Source of the DNA: Diphasiastrum complanatum
Taxonomy: Eukaryota > Streptophyta > Lycopodiopsida > Lycopodiales > Lycopodiaceae
Direction: 5' to 3'
Assembly: GCA_029204225.1 (NCBI GenBank)
Contig: CM055103.1
Coordinates: 47,858,458 to 47,922,457 of the forward strand
DNA: 64,000 nucleotides
Positions 22,461 through 33,763 of the stretch are shown here, piece by piece. The notes beneath the pieces were generated by a model. That model had not been told where the DNA came from, searched no databases, and was given only the letters and a program-made list of their open reading frames with translations. Made by a program: the position numbers and the translations under genes. Position 1 is the first letter of the stretch. The number at the start of each line of letters is the position of its first letter.

Positions 22461-22984
22461 TCGTGGATTTGAGCTTTGATAATAGCTACAAAGGCTCCCG
22501 TGAACGGACAATATCCGATATGCTTGTGCCTCAGGCTAAGCGCATCTATTGCCTCCAACGATCCAGCTTTTCGGAAGTTCAGGAGCCTCCAATGATCTAG
22601 CCTTCAGGAGCCTCCAATAATGCAACCTTCAGGAGCTCCAGCATTGAGCCTCCAATATCAAGCCTCCAATGATCCAGAAATCCAACCTGGTATCTCTATC
22701 CATAAATCTAGGAGAGAGAGAGAGAGAGAGATTAGCAAACATGAGAGAAAATAAGTTGCTCGGTATCTCGATCATAGAAAATAAGTTGCCCGGTACTTCG
22801 ATGCATAAATCTAAGAGAGAGAGAGAGAGAGAGAGAAACAAACATGAGAGACAATAAGTTGCCAGACAATAAGTTGCCAGTTACATTCATTATGAGATGA
22901 TAAGGTCAATAAATGGTTGCCTGTTACAATATGAGGTGATAAGGTCAATAAATGGTGTCTATTTTAAAAATCTAAAAATAAATA
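22461..22984. other. No gene; short GA arrays and duplicated words
   Basis: GA arrays at 22712-22731 and 22814-22834 are each preceded by 'cataaatcta(g)agag' and followed by 'aaca..catgagaga.aataagttgc', a duplicated module of about 100 bp. 'ttcaggagcctccaatgat' is repeated at 22575-22620. No coding frame. Confidence 0.5.
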
Positions 22985-23217
22985 AATGAAAAGGTGATTA
23001 TTTTGAATACGCAATGCCACTTGGAGGCTGGACATTGGCCAATGTATATGCATGTATAAGAGTACCCATGCATCCTCCTCCCCATACATGCATCCTCTTT
23101 TTTTGAATTTTTTGTTAGAAAAAGCTTATGCATGGGTGCACCCATACACATGCGCAAAAGTGTACATAAGTTTAAATATATATATAGACTAGTAAAGAGT
23201 GTCCGTCGTTGATGGGC
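22985..23217 (-). mobile_element. Repeat B copy 2 joined to Helitron-like 3' end
   Basis: The repeat B flank (22985-23188) meets CTAGT at 23189-23193 and a decayed hairpin (23201-23217, GTCCGTC-gtt-GATGGGC, stem weakened by substitutions). On the minus strand this is the Helitron-type 3' end, with the element to the right. Beyond 23220 it matches the others only briefly. Another copy starts within about 200 bp. Confidence 0.45.
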
Positions 23218-23404
23218 CATGGAGGCCAATCTTCATAGAAATGCATTTTTATTTCAACCTTTCCCTTGGAAAGTCTGATAATTTAAAAAATCCTTAGAGC
23301 ACCTTTCAAATTTTTGATAATGAAAGTCTCATTTGTTTAACACCTTTCACCATGAAAGTATATACATGCACTTCAAAACACTATGTGTGTTGGTAAAGAA
23401 TAAT

Positions 23405-23595
23405 TTGAATTTGGAGTGGGCCCCTTAAATGCATGCATGGGGAGGAGGGCCATGCATCCTTTTCCCCATACATGCATCCTCCTCTCCAAGTTTTTTAGTT
23501 AGAAAAAGCTCATACATGGGTGAGGGGAGGAGGATGCATGGGTGCATCCATACACATGTGCAAAACTGTACATAAGTTTAATATATATATATAGA
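23405..23595 (+). repeat. Repeat B, copy 3
   Basis: It closely matches the copy at 29695-29917, including 'gaatttg.agtgggcccctt', 'gcatgcatggggaggagggc' and 'agttagaaaaagctcat'. It ends in the TA-rich tract before CTAGT at 23596. Confidence 0.8.
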
Positions 23596-24350
23596 CTAGT
23601 AAAGAGTGCTTGTCATTGATGGGCGAGCAGCGATGGTTTAGGAGGAAAGCTGACGATCTAGGTGGCGCCTTGTGGTCAAAACGTGTGGATGATGCTCAGA
23701 GCGGACAATTGATGATTGAAGGCGGACGACCGATTTGGGTTATGATCAGTGGTTTGGGTCGAACGTCAATGGTTTGGATCAAAAGTTGTCAGTGACAATT
23801 AGCCAAAATTTTGGGTGGCGGCCGATGGTTTGGGTGGATGGCCAATGATCACACAAATATGGTGCGGATTTATGTGGCCGCCGACGATCTAAGTGATGGC
23901 CGATGATTTGGATGGTGACCGATCTCACACATCTCACATCTCGAACATGTAACATATCTCACACATCTCGGCCATAGTAAAATTTAACCATGTTTAACAA
24001 TAGCACAGAGAGTATCTCAATAAGAAGTTGACAGGCGGTAGGCGATCTGTGTTTGCAAATGTCTATTAATGGACGGCCCACAGTTCAAAGCGAATATGTT
24101 GTTCATGCATGTGGTATATCAGATCGGATCGAATCGAGATGGAAATTATCCGGACGTGTTCGACCCTAGATCGGGTTTGATATATCCGACCCATGTGTAT
24201 ATTTTCACACCTCGATCTGATTTGATCTAGGGCTGGAAAATCCTTCTCTGTCAAGCTCAACGTTGGGTCAAAAAAATTTGAGTTTTAGAAAAAAATTCGA
24301 GTGCTATGAAAAATTTGAGTCTTCCGAGAAATTCGAATCTTCCGAGAGTG
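23596..24350 (-). mobile_element. Helitron-like element, 3' end at left (copy 3)
   Basis: CTAGT (23596-23600) and a degenerate hairpin (23608-23624, GCTTGTC-att-GATGGGC) form the minus-strand 3' end. The interior has a 'ggccgatgatttgggtgg' minisatellite (about 23640-23930), 'acacatctcacatctcgaac' words shared with copy 1, and a short TCGA/AAATTCGAGT array (24268-24345). No protein is encoded. The right end is an estimate. Confidence 0.45.
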
Positions 24351-26135
24351 CCCAAGTGTTGCTGGTTTTTTAAGTAAATGTAATTAGAGTTAGGGTTAGG
24401 GTCTTACAAATTATCAAACCTATCTACTAAGTCATTCAAATATAACAATAACAAAATGTTGACTTGAATAATAAACATGAATGCCATAGTAGAATTAATC
24501 TCTATGATAAGTGTTGCTCTATCCATTACTTAGCCATGACATTTTCTCTAAAAATGATTTTGGTTTTGGAAGCACCAATTACATTGAGTGTCACATTTCT
24601 CCATGCATAGTTCATGTAGTATTCTTGAGATGGCTACTACTATCTTTTTTATATAACAACATAGCCATAACACATTGAGATATTGAGTTCAAATGAAAAA
24701 ATAACCTATTCTCAATTAAGCATCACATGCAAAACACAGTAGGAACATTCCTAACAACAAAATAATGAGACTATATTGTATCTTATGGATCAAGATTTAC
24801 CACTTGATGCTACTTTCAATTACAACTTATTATTGATTATTGATTTTCAATTTAAAGTTTATGAAATTTGCTAAATCAACTAAAATTACATCATGTAATG
24901 ATATTGGATTTTCCATCAATAAGACTACACAACATTTTGTGCATTTGGATTTTCCACCTGATGCATGGAAAAAATCTTTTGTATGAAAGGAGTAACCATT
25001 TTCTAACTAACTTTAATGAAAAATTATTCAACGCTATTAAGTTTTCATCTTTTGGATACTTCAAACAGTCTAAAAAAATGTTCAAACTTTTGAGGTTATA
25101 ATATCATATAATGTTGTTGAATGTTCCACCAACAACATTGTGTAATATTTTGCACAATAGATATTGTCAATGAAATTTATACATTTTTAGCTTGATGTGT
25201 TTTGGACTTTTCCATGATGACAAAACAACTAAAGAAACATTATTTGAAATTGAAATATAGTCCAAAAAAATACACAATATCTACCACTAAAGCGATAACT
25301 ACATCTGTAACATTGCTTATCAAAGGGACTCGACACTTGAATAGAAAGCTACTTGCTGAATTCTTCAAAACTATTAGGATAGATTTTATGGCAAAGGCTA
25401 CACTCTTGATCTTGAAGTGGACCATATATACAGGGAGGCATTGTGGAGTAAACCTATTATTAAGGCATTGCAATTGATCGTGAATAGCGGCAGGATAACA
25501 AAACTCAACGACTTTGAACTTGTAAGTTTGCACATTTGATTGCGAATAGTTGTTGGCTAAACAACAACTTTATAGCTTAGAACTTGTAAGTTTAAACCTT
25601 TTTTAAGGTAGTGCATGTAAATTAGCGATGCTCCTTAAATCTTCATATTAAAACTGACAGTTGAACTCTTATTGTAGTTAATAAATAGAGCTTTCCTTAA
25701 AGAGTGATAGATTGTCCTGGATAAACAAAAAAACAATTCACAACTTTTTGTTAAAGCTTAAATAGCTTGAATAGCTTGTAATGTGTACCAAAATAGGAGA
25801 ATTTTGAAAGACCCTTTCAATCAGGAACATATTATATAGAGAAGCATACTTGCAAGGAGCTGTCTACCGTAAAAAGTGACATGGCTCTGAAACAATCTAA
25901 AAAAGCATTTTCTAGAAAATGCATGCAAAGTACAAAACCTTTTCAGAAGCTATACTGATGAGAAGGATCAGATGTGCTGAAAGGAACAACACCAACCGAC
26001 TTTCTTCCCCATGCAAACATGGCCTCCAAAAACTTCCTATAGATGATTGTAAAGAGGAAGAATGCTCATTCATAAACTAAAAGTAGCCCTTGTTTGAAAT
26101 CGAGAGGCTAGTCAGCGGAAGCTCAAGTGGGTGCG
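24351..26135. other. No gene recognised
   Basis: AT-rich. A 91-codon plus frame at 25202 and an overlapping antisense frame have no recognisable motif and low-complexity composition, so neither is called. Two telomere-like heptamers at about 24389-24401 are too few to mean anything. Confidence 0.4.
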
Positions 26136-26679
26136 TGTTAGGATCGAAAGTGCCACAAACAACAGCAGAATTTTCAAATTGAATGATTTAAACAAATGCA
26201 CAATGAAACGATACAATGGTGGGACTAAAATTTGCACTCTGATTAATATCAAACAATGAGTACAATGCTTGAAGTGATAACTTCAGCTTATAGTTGTTGA
26301 GAGTGATAACTCTGGTTACAAAAACTTGAATAATCAGAAGAAGTTTTCCGATGAAGATTCTAGGATTGATATCGTACAGAATATCTACAACTACCTTTTG
26401 TTGCAGTTATTACAACCGCCTCATTACAATTAATGCATGTACAAAGTGGGCGGACTGTCAACGCGAAGTCATTGGGTCAAATTTTAGACCGACAGTATCG
26501 AATTTTACAAGTATCAAAAAATGAACAATGACTCAAAAAATATAGAATTTTTCGAGTCAATCTAGTATCGAAAAATTCTAAAATATTCGATCCTCTGCTT
26601 AGAAATTCGAGCCTTCTGTTTCGGTTTTTCAAGATGCTCATTATTGAATGGATTTGAGGCTGAGCATCAAATTCCAACA
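26136..26679 (-). repeat. Solo LTR of a Ty1/copia family
   Basis: On the minus strand it runs from TGTTGGAATTTGATGCTCAG (26679) to GATCCTAACA (26136). It aligns along its length with the 3' LTR at 46679-47301 in the same sense: 'aaatccattca.taatgagc', 'atcttgaaa', a 'cgagtc' rich block, 'gttgacagtcc.cc', 'aatcagagtgcaa', and the terminal 'gatcc'. No internal sequence follows on either side, so it is a solo LTR. No clear 5-bp target duplication was seen. Confidence 0.75.
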
Positions 26680-27299
26680 GCCTTGTCCAAGGAAGAACCC
26701 ATTAGGGATGAGAAAAATCACAATACCAAAACAAAGAACAACAATAAAAAAATGGATTGAATTATTATTGTCCACTAGCACAGGCTAGTGTCCAACGCTG
26801 ACAGAGAGACACATTTTTGCCTAGTCCTTAATGCTGAAACAGTGGTCAAAGCTCTGATGGCCAACAAATTCATAATTGATAATCTCACTTGCTATGGGAG
26901 ACCATCGTACTCCCTGTGGCAGACCTTCGTACTCCTTGTGGTAGACATCCAAGGCACTTATGTTGCCATTTTCTAACACGTTTCTATGGCCAGTCAATCG
27001 TTGATTTCCGAGGCAGAATATTTGTTCCCAGTCGCATTCATGAAGGCAATGTCTGTTGTTACAAATCGCACATTTTGAGGCAGCCAAGAACACATCTATG
27101 TTGCAAATAAATCAAACTTCTATGTAGGACATGTTGAGCTCTCATAACTGAGATAACTTTACAAAAGAGCAAGAGGAACATAGATCTGTCTGGTATTCAC
27201 TATTGAAGTTCATTTCTGGCAGTTACCACTCTACAACAAATTGTGGATTCCAGATCAAATCGTGGATTTCAGAGAGCAACAAATCGTTGATTCCAGAGA
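26680..27299. other. No gene recognised
   Basis: Short frames on both strands (for example a 90-codon minus frame, 27093-26821, with several Cys) have no recognisable family. The part just left of 27300 may be decayed upstream sequence of the lyase fragment. Confidence 0.4.
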
Positions 27300-27763
27300 G
27301 CAGAGTCATGTTCAAGCCTCAAGTCATCTCTATGGCGACACTCATGATCTTCACTCATGCTCTTCTGGCAAATTTCCTACCTCGTGTGTGCACCCCATAT
27401 GTGCAGAATCTCCACTACTTTCGTAGACATAGAGTTCCCAGAGGTAATGGAATCTGCCTTCACCACATCAACAAAGGTTCTTTACTTCAAGACAATGTCG
27501 AATCCTACTCTTATTGTGGCAAACATTCCCGCCCTCGCAAGTATTGGCCACAATAAGGGAGCCACTGTGGTGGTGGACAACACCTTTGCTCCTCTGGTGC
27601 TCTCTCCTATCAGGCTCGGAGCAGATGTAGTGATCCACAACATCTCAAAGTACATAAGTGGGGAGAGCGACGTCATAGCGGGAGCTCTCTGTGGCCCAGC
27701 CAAGCTGGTGAGTGACATGATGGGTCTGCAGCAAGGATCACTAATGCTATGCACCAAATGATG
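27300..27763 (+). pseudogene. Methionine gamma-lyase-like pseudogene (PLP enzyme fragment)
   Basis: Three frames in succession carry parts of one protein: S-S-H-L-Y-G-D-T-H, then F-T-H-A-L-L-A-N-F-L-P-R-V-C, then from about 27410 a clean stretch of about 115 codons with T-T-F-V-D-I, T-K-V-L-Y-F, S-N-P-T-L-I-V-A-N-I-P, V-V-V-D-N-T-F-A-P and I-S-K-Y-I-S-G. These are the order and motifs of Cys/Met metabolism PLP enzymes, closest to plant methionine gamma-lyase (methionine to methanethiol, 2-oxobutyrate and ammonia). D-N-T-F is the PLP-facing Asp, and the Lys in S-K-Y is the Schiff-base residue. It has two frameshifts, a stop at about 27759, and no N or C terminus. No intron is visible across about 150 codons. 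Confidence 0.8.
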
Positions 27764-27918
27764 CTCCTGTGATTAGAACGACTTTCAACCGCATGAAGGT
27801 CGCGATCTTTAACAACTCATCTCCTCTTCAACAGCTACCTTCCAGTCGTGATCCACACTGCACTCTAGTCCATATCCAAGAAAAAACGCCTGCCAGTCCG
27901 GATTCGCACAACACAAAG

Positions 27919-28657
<739 letters not shown>

Positions 28658-28812
28658 TCGATAATTCATCTTCTGTTAATCCGTTGTCTCTATCGCTCAA
28701 AACAAAATCACAAACCTAGTTAATGAATTCTCCCCAAGGCACTTGCTGCGACGCTCACAACTGCCATGATTTTGCAATGCAGGGTGCATCACAGGCCACA
28801 ATCTTGACATGA
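28658..28812 (-). repeat. Repeat D, copy 1 (3' end of TFIIA-gamma-like unit)
   Basis: It matches 29038-29191 in the same orientation at about 85 percent by eye. It contains the last codons of the TFIIA-gamma-like sequence and about 100 bp of trailing sequence. Start-to-start spacing is 380 bp. Confidence 0.8.
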
Positions 28813-29037
28813 TCCACTGCTTGCACATCATCATTGTTTGTCTTAACGCTAGCGTTTGTCAAATTGAATGTCCAAACACTGTCACAATAACTGTAAGCGT
28901 GAAGATGACCCTTGAAGCTGATCTTGGAGTGCACCTTTGTCCGCAACACTTTCACATCAACACTTTTGCAGCCAAGAGCGACGAAATGGTGCCATTGATC
29001 ACCATCTCATCCAGGGCCTCTATCAGCCCCCTCCCCA
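28755..29037 (-). pseudogene. Transcription factor IIA gamma subunit pseudogene (intronless)
   Basis: On the minus strand, 29037-28952 encodes G-L-I-E-A-L-D-E-M-V-I-N-G-T-I-S. After a frame change, 28952-28755 encodes K-V-H-S-K-I-S-F-K-G-H-L-H-A-Y, C-D-S-V-W-T-F-N-L and V-K-I-V-A-C-D. These are the helical and beta-barrel blocks of the small TFIIA subunit (about 106 residues), which helps TBP bind the TATA box. Missing are the first dozen residues and about seven codons around Q-F-D-K-S-M, with the frameshift there. About 85 percent of the coding length is collinear without introns, suggesting a processed copy. It is part of a tandem unit (repeat D), and a second tail lies directly upstream. 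Confidence 0.85.
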
Positions 29038-29191
29038 TCGATAATTCATCTTTCGTTACTACCATCTCTATCGTTCGAAACAAAATCACAAACGTAGTTG
29101 ACGAATTCCCCCCAAAGCACTTGTTGCGGCACTCACAACTGCCGTGATTTTGCAACGCAGGCTGCATCACAGGCCACAATCTTGACATGAT
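29038..29191 (-). repeat. Repeat D, copy 2 (tail of a preceding TFIIA-gamma-like unit)
   Basis: It contains a second copy of the TFIIA-gamma C-terminal codons (I-V-A-C-D equivalent at about 29165-29185) and trailing sequence, ending exactly where the coding homology of the first copy begins. This is what a tandem duplication of a roughly 380-bp unit would leave. Confidence 0.75.
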
Positions 29192-29694
29192 TACAATGGG
29201 ACAAAATGTGTATGTCAATGAATAATTTGTACTGAAATCACTTATCTTCCATGATGATTAGAATCGAAAGAAAATGCCACCAAATGATGTCCAGGATTTT
29301 CATTGTCGTTCTCCAGCGTGAGAGTTGTCGTGTTCATGTTCACACCAAACTCAATTTTGTTAGCGAGTTTCATAAACCAATCCTCCCTCCATGTACGCTA
29401 GCATTCAACTGCAAACACAAGCATGCGAATATGTTAAAAACGCACATACAGTTCCAGGATCTACCACGAATACCATGTAGATTCTCGAATTGTGGGAGTG
29501 CCGGAATGTTCAACAAAAGACCATTTAAGGAAGCTTAACTCATTAAATTTTGGCTCTAACGTACCTTGAAGCAAACAGTTTTACAGAATGGACAACATTC
29601 TTTAGCAATGCAATTATAGAGGGCAAGGAGGAGGGCGATGGATGGCAGGAGATGATCCTGCTAGGAGCATTTATTTGGACGAAGGAAGAGCATC
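29192..29694. other. No gene recognised
   Basis: Two short plus frames (29251-29538 and 29550-29822) have no family resemblance; the second runs into repeat B. Nothing else is supported. Confidence 0.4.
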
Positions 29695-29917
29695 CATGGA
29701 AAAAGGAGGGTAATTTGAATTTTGAATTTGAAGTGGGTTGTGGGCCCTTTAGATGCATGCATGGGGAGGAGGGCCATGCATACTTTTCCCCATACATGCA
29801 TCCTCTTCCCCAAGTTTCCTAGTTAGAAAAAGCTCATGCATGGGTGAGGGGAGGAGCATGCATGGTGCACCCATACACATGCACAAAACTGTACATAAGT
29901 TCAAATATATATATAGA
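29695..29917 (+). repeat. Repeat B, copy 4
   Basis: The best-preserved copy of repeat B: 'gcatgcatggggaggagggc', 'ccccatacatgcatcctc', 'agttagaaaaagctcatgca', 'acccatacacatgcacaaaa' and a TA tract into CTAGT at 29918. Confidence 0.85.
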
Positions 29918-30109
29918 CTAGTAAAGAGTGCCCGTCATTGACGGGCAATGGCGGCCGATCTAGGCAATAGCCGATGATTTGGAAATTGAGTATCTCGTTG
30001 ACGGGCGATGATTTTTCGATGATTTGAAAATTTAGTATGTCCTCGTTGACGGGTGGAAGATGTATGTGTGTACGTGGCCGAAGTGTGCCAGCCGACGTAT
30101 CACATTGTT

Positions 30110-30600
30110 CGGGAGGAGGATGCATTTTTTGGGAGGGGGAGGGGAAGTGTCGCATTTTTCTGGAGGGGGAGGGCCAATGTCACAAAATTTCCTTAAAGTT
30201 TTCGCGAAAATATCTCACAAAATTTTCCTGAAGGCTTTGCAAAAATCCCGATGCTTTCGTGAAAATACCTCGAAACGCCAAAAGGCCTCGAAAATCTCGC
30301 GAAAATTTCAAAAAAATCGGCGAATCTTCACAAATCCTTCAAGGGATTTTTGCAAAATTTTCGCGAAGGCTTTAGTTATGTTCGTGTCACTGACCCTCAA
30401 AAAAAATGCGACACTTGAGGGGGAGGGACAATGTCGCAAAATTGCGCGAAATTTTCCTGAAGGTTTCACGAAAATCACTCAAGGCTTCACGAAAATTTTG
30501 CGATATCCCAATGCCTTCATGAAAATACCTCAAAATGCGAAAATACCCCAACCTCCAACAATTGAATTCTCCAAAAATCCGTCTCTCCACAAATTGAGAC
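30110..30600. repeat. Array subregion 1: 'gggggaggg..aatgtc.caaaatt' units
   Basis: Two related blocks (about 30115-30350 and 30415-30560) each start with 'ggagggggagg' and carry 'ttttcctgaagg.tt', 'tcgcgaaaat' and 'cccaatgccttc.tgaaaata' words. They are rich in CGCGAAAA, and the CpG content is unlike the surrounding DNA. Confidence 0.75.
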
Positions 30601-32060
30601 ACTGACCCTCGAAAGTACCGCAAAGTACCTCGAAATACCTCGAAAAGTACCTCAAAATACCTCGAAAATTGAGACACTAACCCTCAAAAGTACCTCGAAA
30701 TACCTCAAAAAATTGAGACATTGACCCTCGAAATGTACCTCGAAATGTACCTCAAAAATACCTCGAAAAATTGAGACACCGACCCTCAAAATACCTCGAA
30801 ATGTACCTCAAAAAAACCTCCAAAAAGTCGTGTCTTGAGTCTCCAAAAATTCGTCTCTCCACAAATTGACAATGACCCTTGAAATGTACCTCAAAAATTT
30901 GGAGTCTCGAAAATTTGGAGACTCCAAAAATTCGAGTCTAGAAAAATTCGAGTTTCGAGTCTCTCCACAAAATTTCGTCTCTCCACAAATTGTCTCGAAA
31001 ATTTGTAGACTCCAAAACTTCGAGTTTCGAGTCTTGAAAATTTCAAGACTCAAAATTTGTCTCTCCACAAATTGTCTCTCAAAAATTGGGAGACTCCAAA
31101 AATTCGAGTTTCGAGTCTCGAAATTCTGAGACTCAAAACATTGAAGTTTCCGAAAATTCGAGTTTCGAGTCTCGAAAATTTTGTGTCTCCAAAAATTGAA
31201 ACCTCGAAATGTACCTCGAAAATAGCTCCAAAAATTCGTGTCTTGAGTCTCCAAAAATTCGTTCCTCCACAAATTGAGTCTCGACAATTTGGAGTCTCTA
31301 AAAATTCTGTCTTGAAAGTACCTCGAAAATATCTCAAAAAATTAAGACCTCGAAAAGTGCCTCGAAAATATCTCAAAAAATTGAGACACTGACCCTCGAA
31401 AGTACCTCGAAAATACCTCTAAAAATTTGTGTCTTGAGTCTCCAAAATTTCGTCTCTCCACAAATTGTCTCTCGAAAATTTGGAGACTCCAAAAATTCGT
31501 TTTGAGTCTCAAAAATTTCGAGACTCAAAACATTGAAGTCTCCAAAAATTTGAGTTTCGAGTCTCGAAAATTTCGTGTCTCCAAAAATTTCGTCTCGAAA
31601 GTACCTCGAAAATACCTCGAAAAATTGAGACACTGAAAGTACCTCGAAAAGTACCTTAAAAATACCTCAAAAAATTGAGACACTAACCCTCGAAATACTT
31701 TTAAAGCACCTCGAAGTACCTCAAAAGTACCTCGAAATGTACCTCGAAAATACCTCTAAATATTCGTGTCTTGAGTCTCCAAAAAATTTTCTCTCCACAA
31801 ATTGACAATGACCCTCAAAATGTACCTCGAAAATTTGGAGTCTCCAAAAATTGAGTCTCAAAAATTTGGAGACTCCAAAAATTTGAGTTTTGAGTCTCTC
31901 CACAAAATTTCGTCTCTCCACAAATTGTCTCAAAAATTTGGAGACACTCCAAAAATTCGAGTTTCGAGTCTCAAAAATTTCGAGACTCAAAATATTGAAG
32001 TCTTTAAAAATTCGAGTTTAGACATTCATGTCTAAAAAAATTCTCTGAATTCGAGTCGAG
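30600..32060. repeat. Array subregion 2: 'gtacctcgaaa' and 'gactccaaaaattcgagttt' units with higher-order repeat
   Basis: Units such as gacactgaccctcgaaagta and 'aatttggagactccaaaaat' repeat many times. The block at 30855-31050 recurs at 31795-31995 almost in the same word order ('ctccacaaattgacaatgac', 'ctccacaaaatttcgtctct'), a higher-order period of about 940 bp. Frames of Phe/Trp/Glu/Ser repeats through it are products of the unit, not genes. Confidence 0.85.
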
Positions 32061-32061
32061 A

Positions 32062-32238
<177 letters not shown>

Positions 32239-32711
32239 TGGATTTTTTGAGATTTTTTTAGTGTTTTAGAGAGAGAGTTCCTCCAGTTCGAGTTCCTCCA
32301 ATTCGAGTGGAGTTGAGTTCGTCCAATTCGAGTCGAGTCTGCATTTAGTCCAATTCGTATCTAGAAAAAGTTTAGACATTCGTGTCTAAAAAAGTCCTGC
32401 ACATCAAACCTGAATTGTAAGCTTGCCTACTTAAGCTGAGAGAAATTTCCAAAGTATAACCAAATCTCATCTGATTCAGCAAAGCACCTACAGTATTCAA
32501 TGGAATATGCTAAAATAAAATAAAAAAGCAGTCATATTAAAGCAACCATTACAAAATACATGCTTTAAGAAAAAGAAAAGTATCAATTACACGACAAATT
32601 GAGCAATTGATATTTGAAATTGTCAACAAACCAGAACTACTCTAGATCTGTAGAATGTTGCTTGCCACCTCACGGATTTCGACTGAGATGGAGAGAGAGG
32701 CCTATTGTACG

Positions 32712-32713
<2 letters not shown>

Positions 32714-32810
<97 letters not shown>

Positions 32811-32820
32811 CAGAGAGAGA
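32714..32820. repeat. (GA)n microsatellite
   Basis: About 107 bp of GA, with GACA interruptions near the right end. Confidence 0.97.
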
Positions 32821-33633
32821 TGCGTCCATAGGATCCTGGCTACTGCCACCTACAACGTCCGCAGGCTTCAATGCATCAGATTGACCTGTGGATATTTGAC
32901 ACAGACTCCATGCTGAAATCATTCACTTAGTAGTCCCTTCAAGATTATTAGAAAAGTGCTGAAACTAATTCAAACAGCCAAGGCTCGCGCCGCTTGGTAG
33001 CAAGATGAGCATGAACACGGAAAAAATGAGAGAGCTTACTCGCAGATGTGGTTCATCTCTTTCACCTATGTTGCTGGTAGAAGACCGCTGGTGATGCTCC
33101 ATGGACCTAGACTTCCTCATGCTCTTCCTCCTTCTGCTGGAGGTAGATCCTTCAGAAGTTTGCACGCCTCTGATGTGTCTGTCCGAAGATGAGAGTACAA
33201 AATTTGTTACGCTATTATAAAAGAGCTCTGAATATCGGCCTTGCCCACAATAGCTTCTGTTTCTTTCTTGTAGAAACAGTGTAGCCAATCTCGCATCTAT
33301 CTGAGTGTCTTCAGGAGCAAACGCGGCACCTCCAAAAGCTTCGATCGAGATTGCGGGCTCTCGTTTTTTATTTTTAGCCAAGATTGCATGCTGCCACAGT
33401 GCAACCTCCCGATCGCACTGTGGCACCTGATCCTGCCACAGTGCGACCTCCCGATCGCGGGTGGGATGAAAGCTTGTTGGATATGGCAGGGCGACGATGG
33501 GGGAAGGGAGAAGGGGGAAGAACAGAGAGGTGGGCTATTTGAAGTGCTTTGAACAGGCTGAAAGAGGAGAAGACCGTGTGCGAGCTAAAATGAATCAACC
33601 TCGTTGGATCTTTCGATCTAGATCGATATTAAT
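32821..33633. other. No gene confirmed; 153-codon minus frame at 33426-32965 of unknown nature
   Basis: The minus frame (33426-32965) has a mixed, non-repetitive composition with a Ser/Arg-rich middle (S-R-R-R-K-S-M-R-K-S-R-S) and a hydrophobic C terminus (F-S-V-F-M-L-I-L-L-P), but I recognise no family. Its N terminus runs through a short duplicated 'gccacagtgc.acctcccgat' (33393-33463), which argues against a conserved start. It may be an exon fragment. Confidence 0.25.
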
Positions 33634-33763
33634 GTGTAATTTGCCACATTAACATTAATAAATCAAATGATGCAATATATATATATCTATATATATAAAG
33701 ATATTTGTGTATATAGATATATTGCATCATTTGATTTATTAATGTTAATGTGGCAAATTACAC
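33634..33763. repeat. Perfect-armed inverted repeat (hairpin), 130 bp
   Basis: The left arm from 33634 (gtgtaatttgccacattaac...) and the right arm ending 33763 (...gttaatgtggcaaattacac) are exact reverse complements for 47 bp. They continue with small offsets through a TA-rich loop. Perfect arms mean recent origin or strong constraint. It may be a foldback/MITE-like element or a small-RNA hairpin. It has no coding content and lies 2 kb upstream of GT92 copy 2. Confidence 0.9.

Noticed and set aside
24389-24401. Telomere-like TTAGGG repeats
   Set aside because: Only about two units; plant telomeres are usually TTTAGGG in long arrays. Chance is enough.
29918-29946. Hammerhead ribozyme (retrozyme) at the conserved CTAGT-hairpin
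   Set aside because: The catalytic core words CTGATGAG and GAAA in hammerhead order are absent; the simple stem next to CTAGT fits a Helitron end better.
30808-31636. Overlapping frames of 70-160 codons rich in Phe, Trp, Glu and Ser on both strands of the 30-32 kb array, resembling a tandem-repeat protein
   Set aside because: The repeats come from the DNA unit: frames exist on both strands and in several phases, shift between phases, and show no start context or conserved core.
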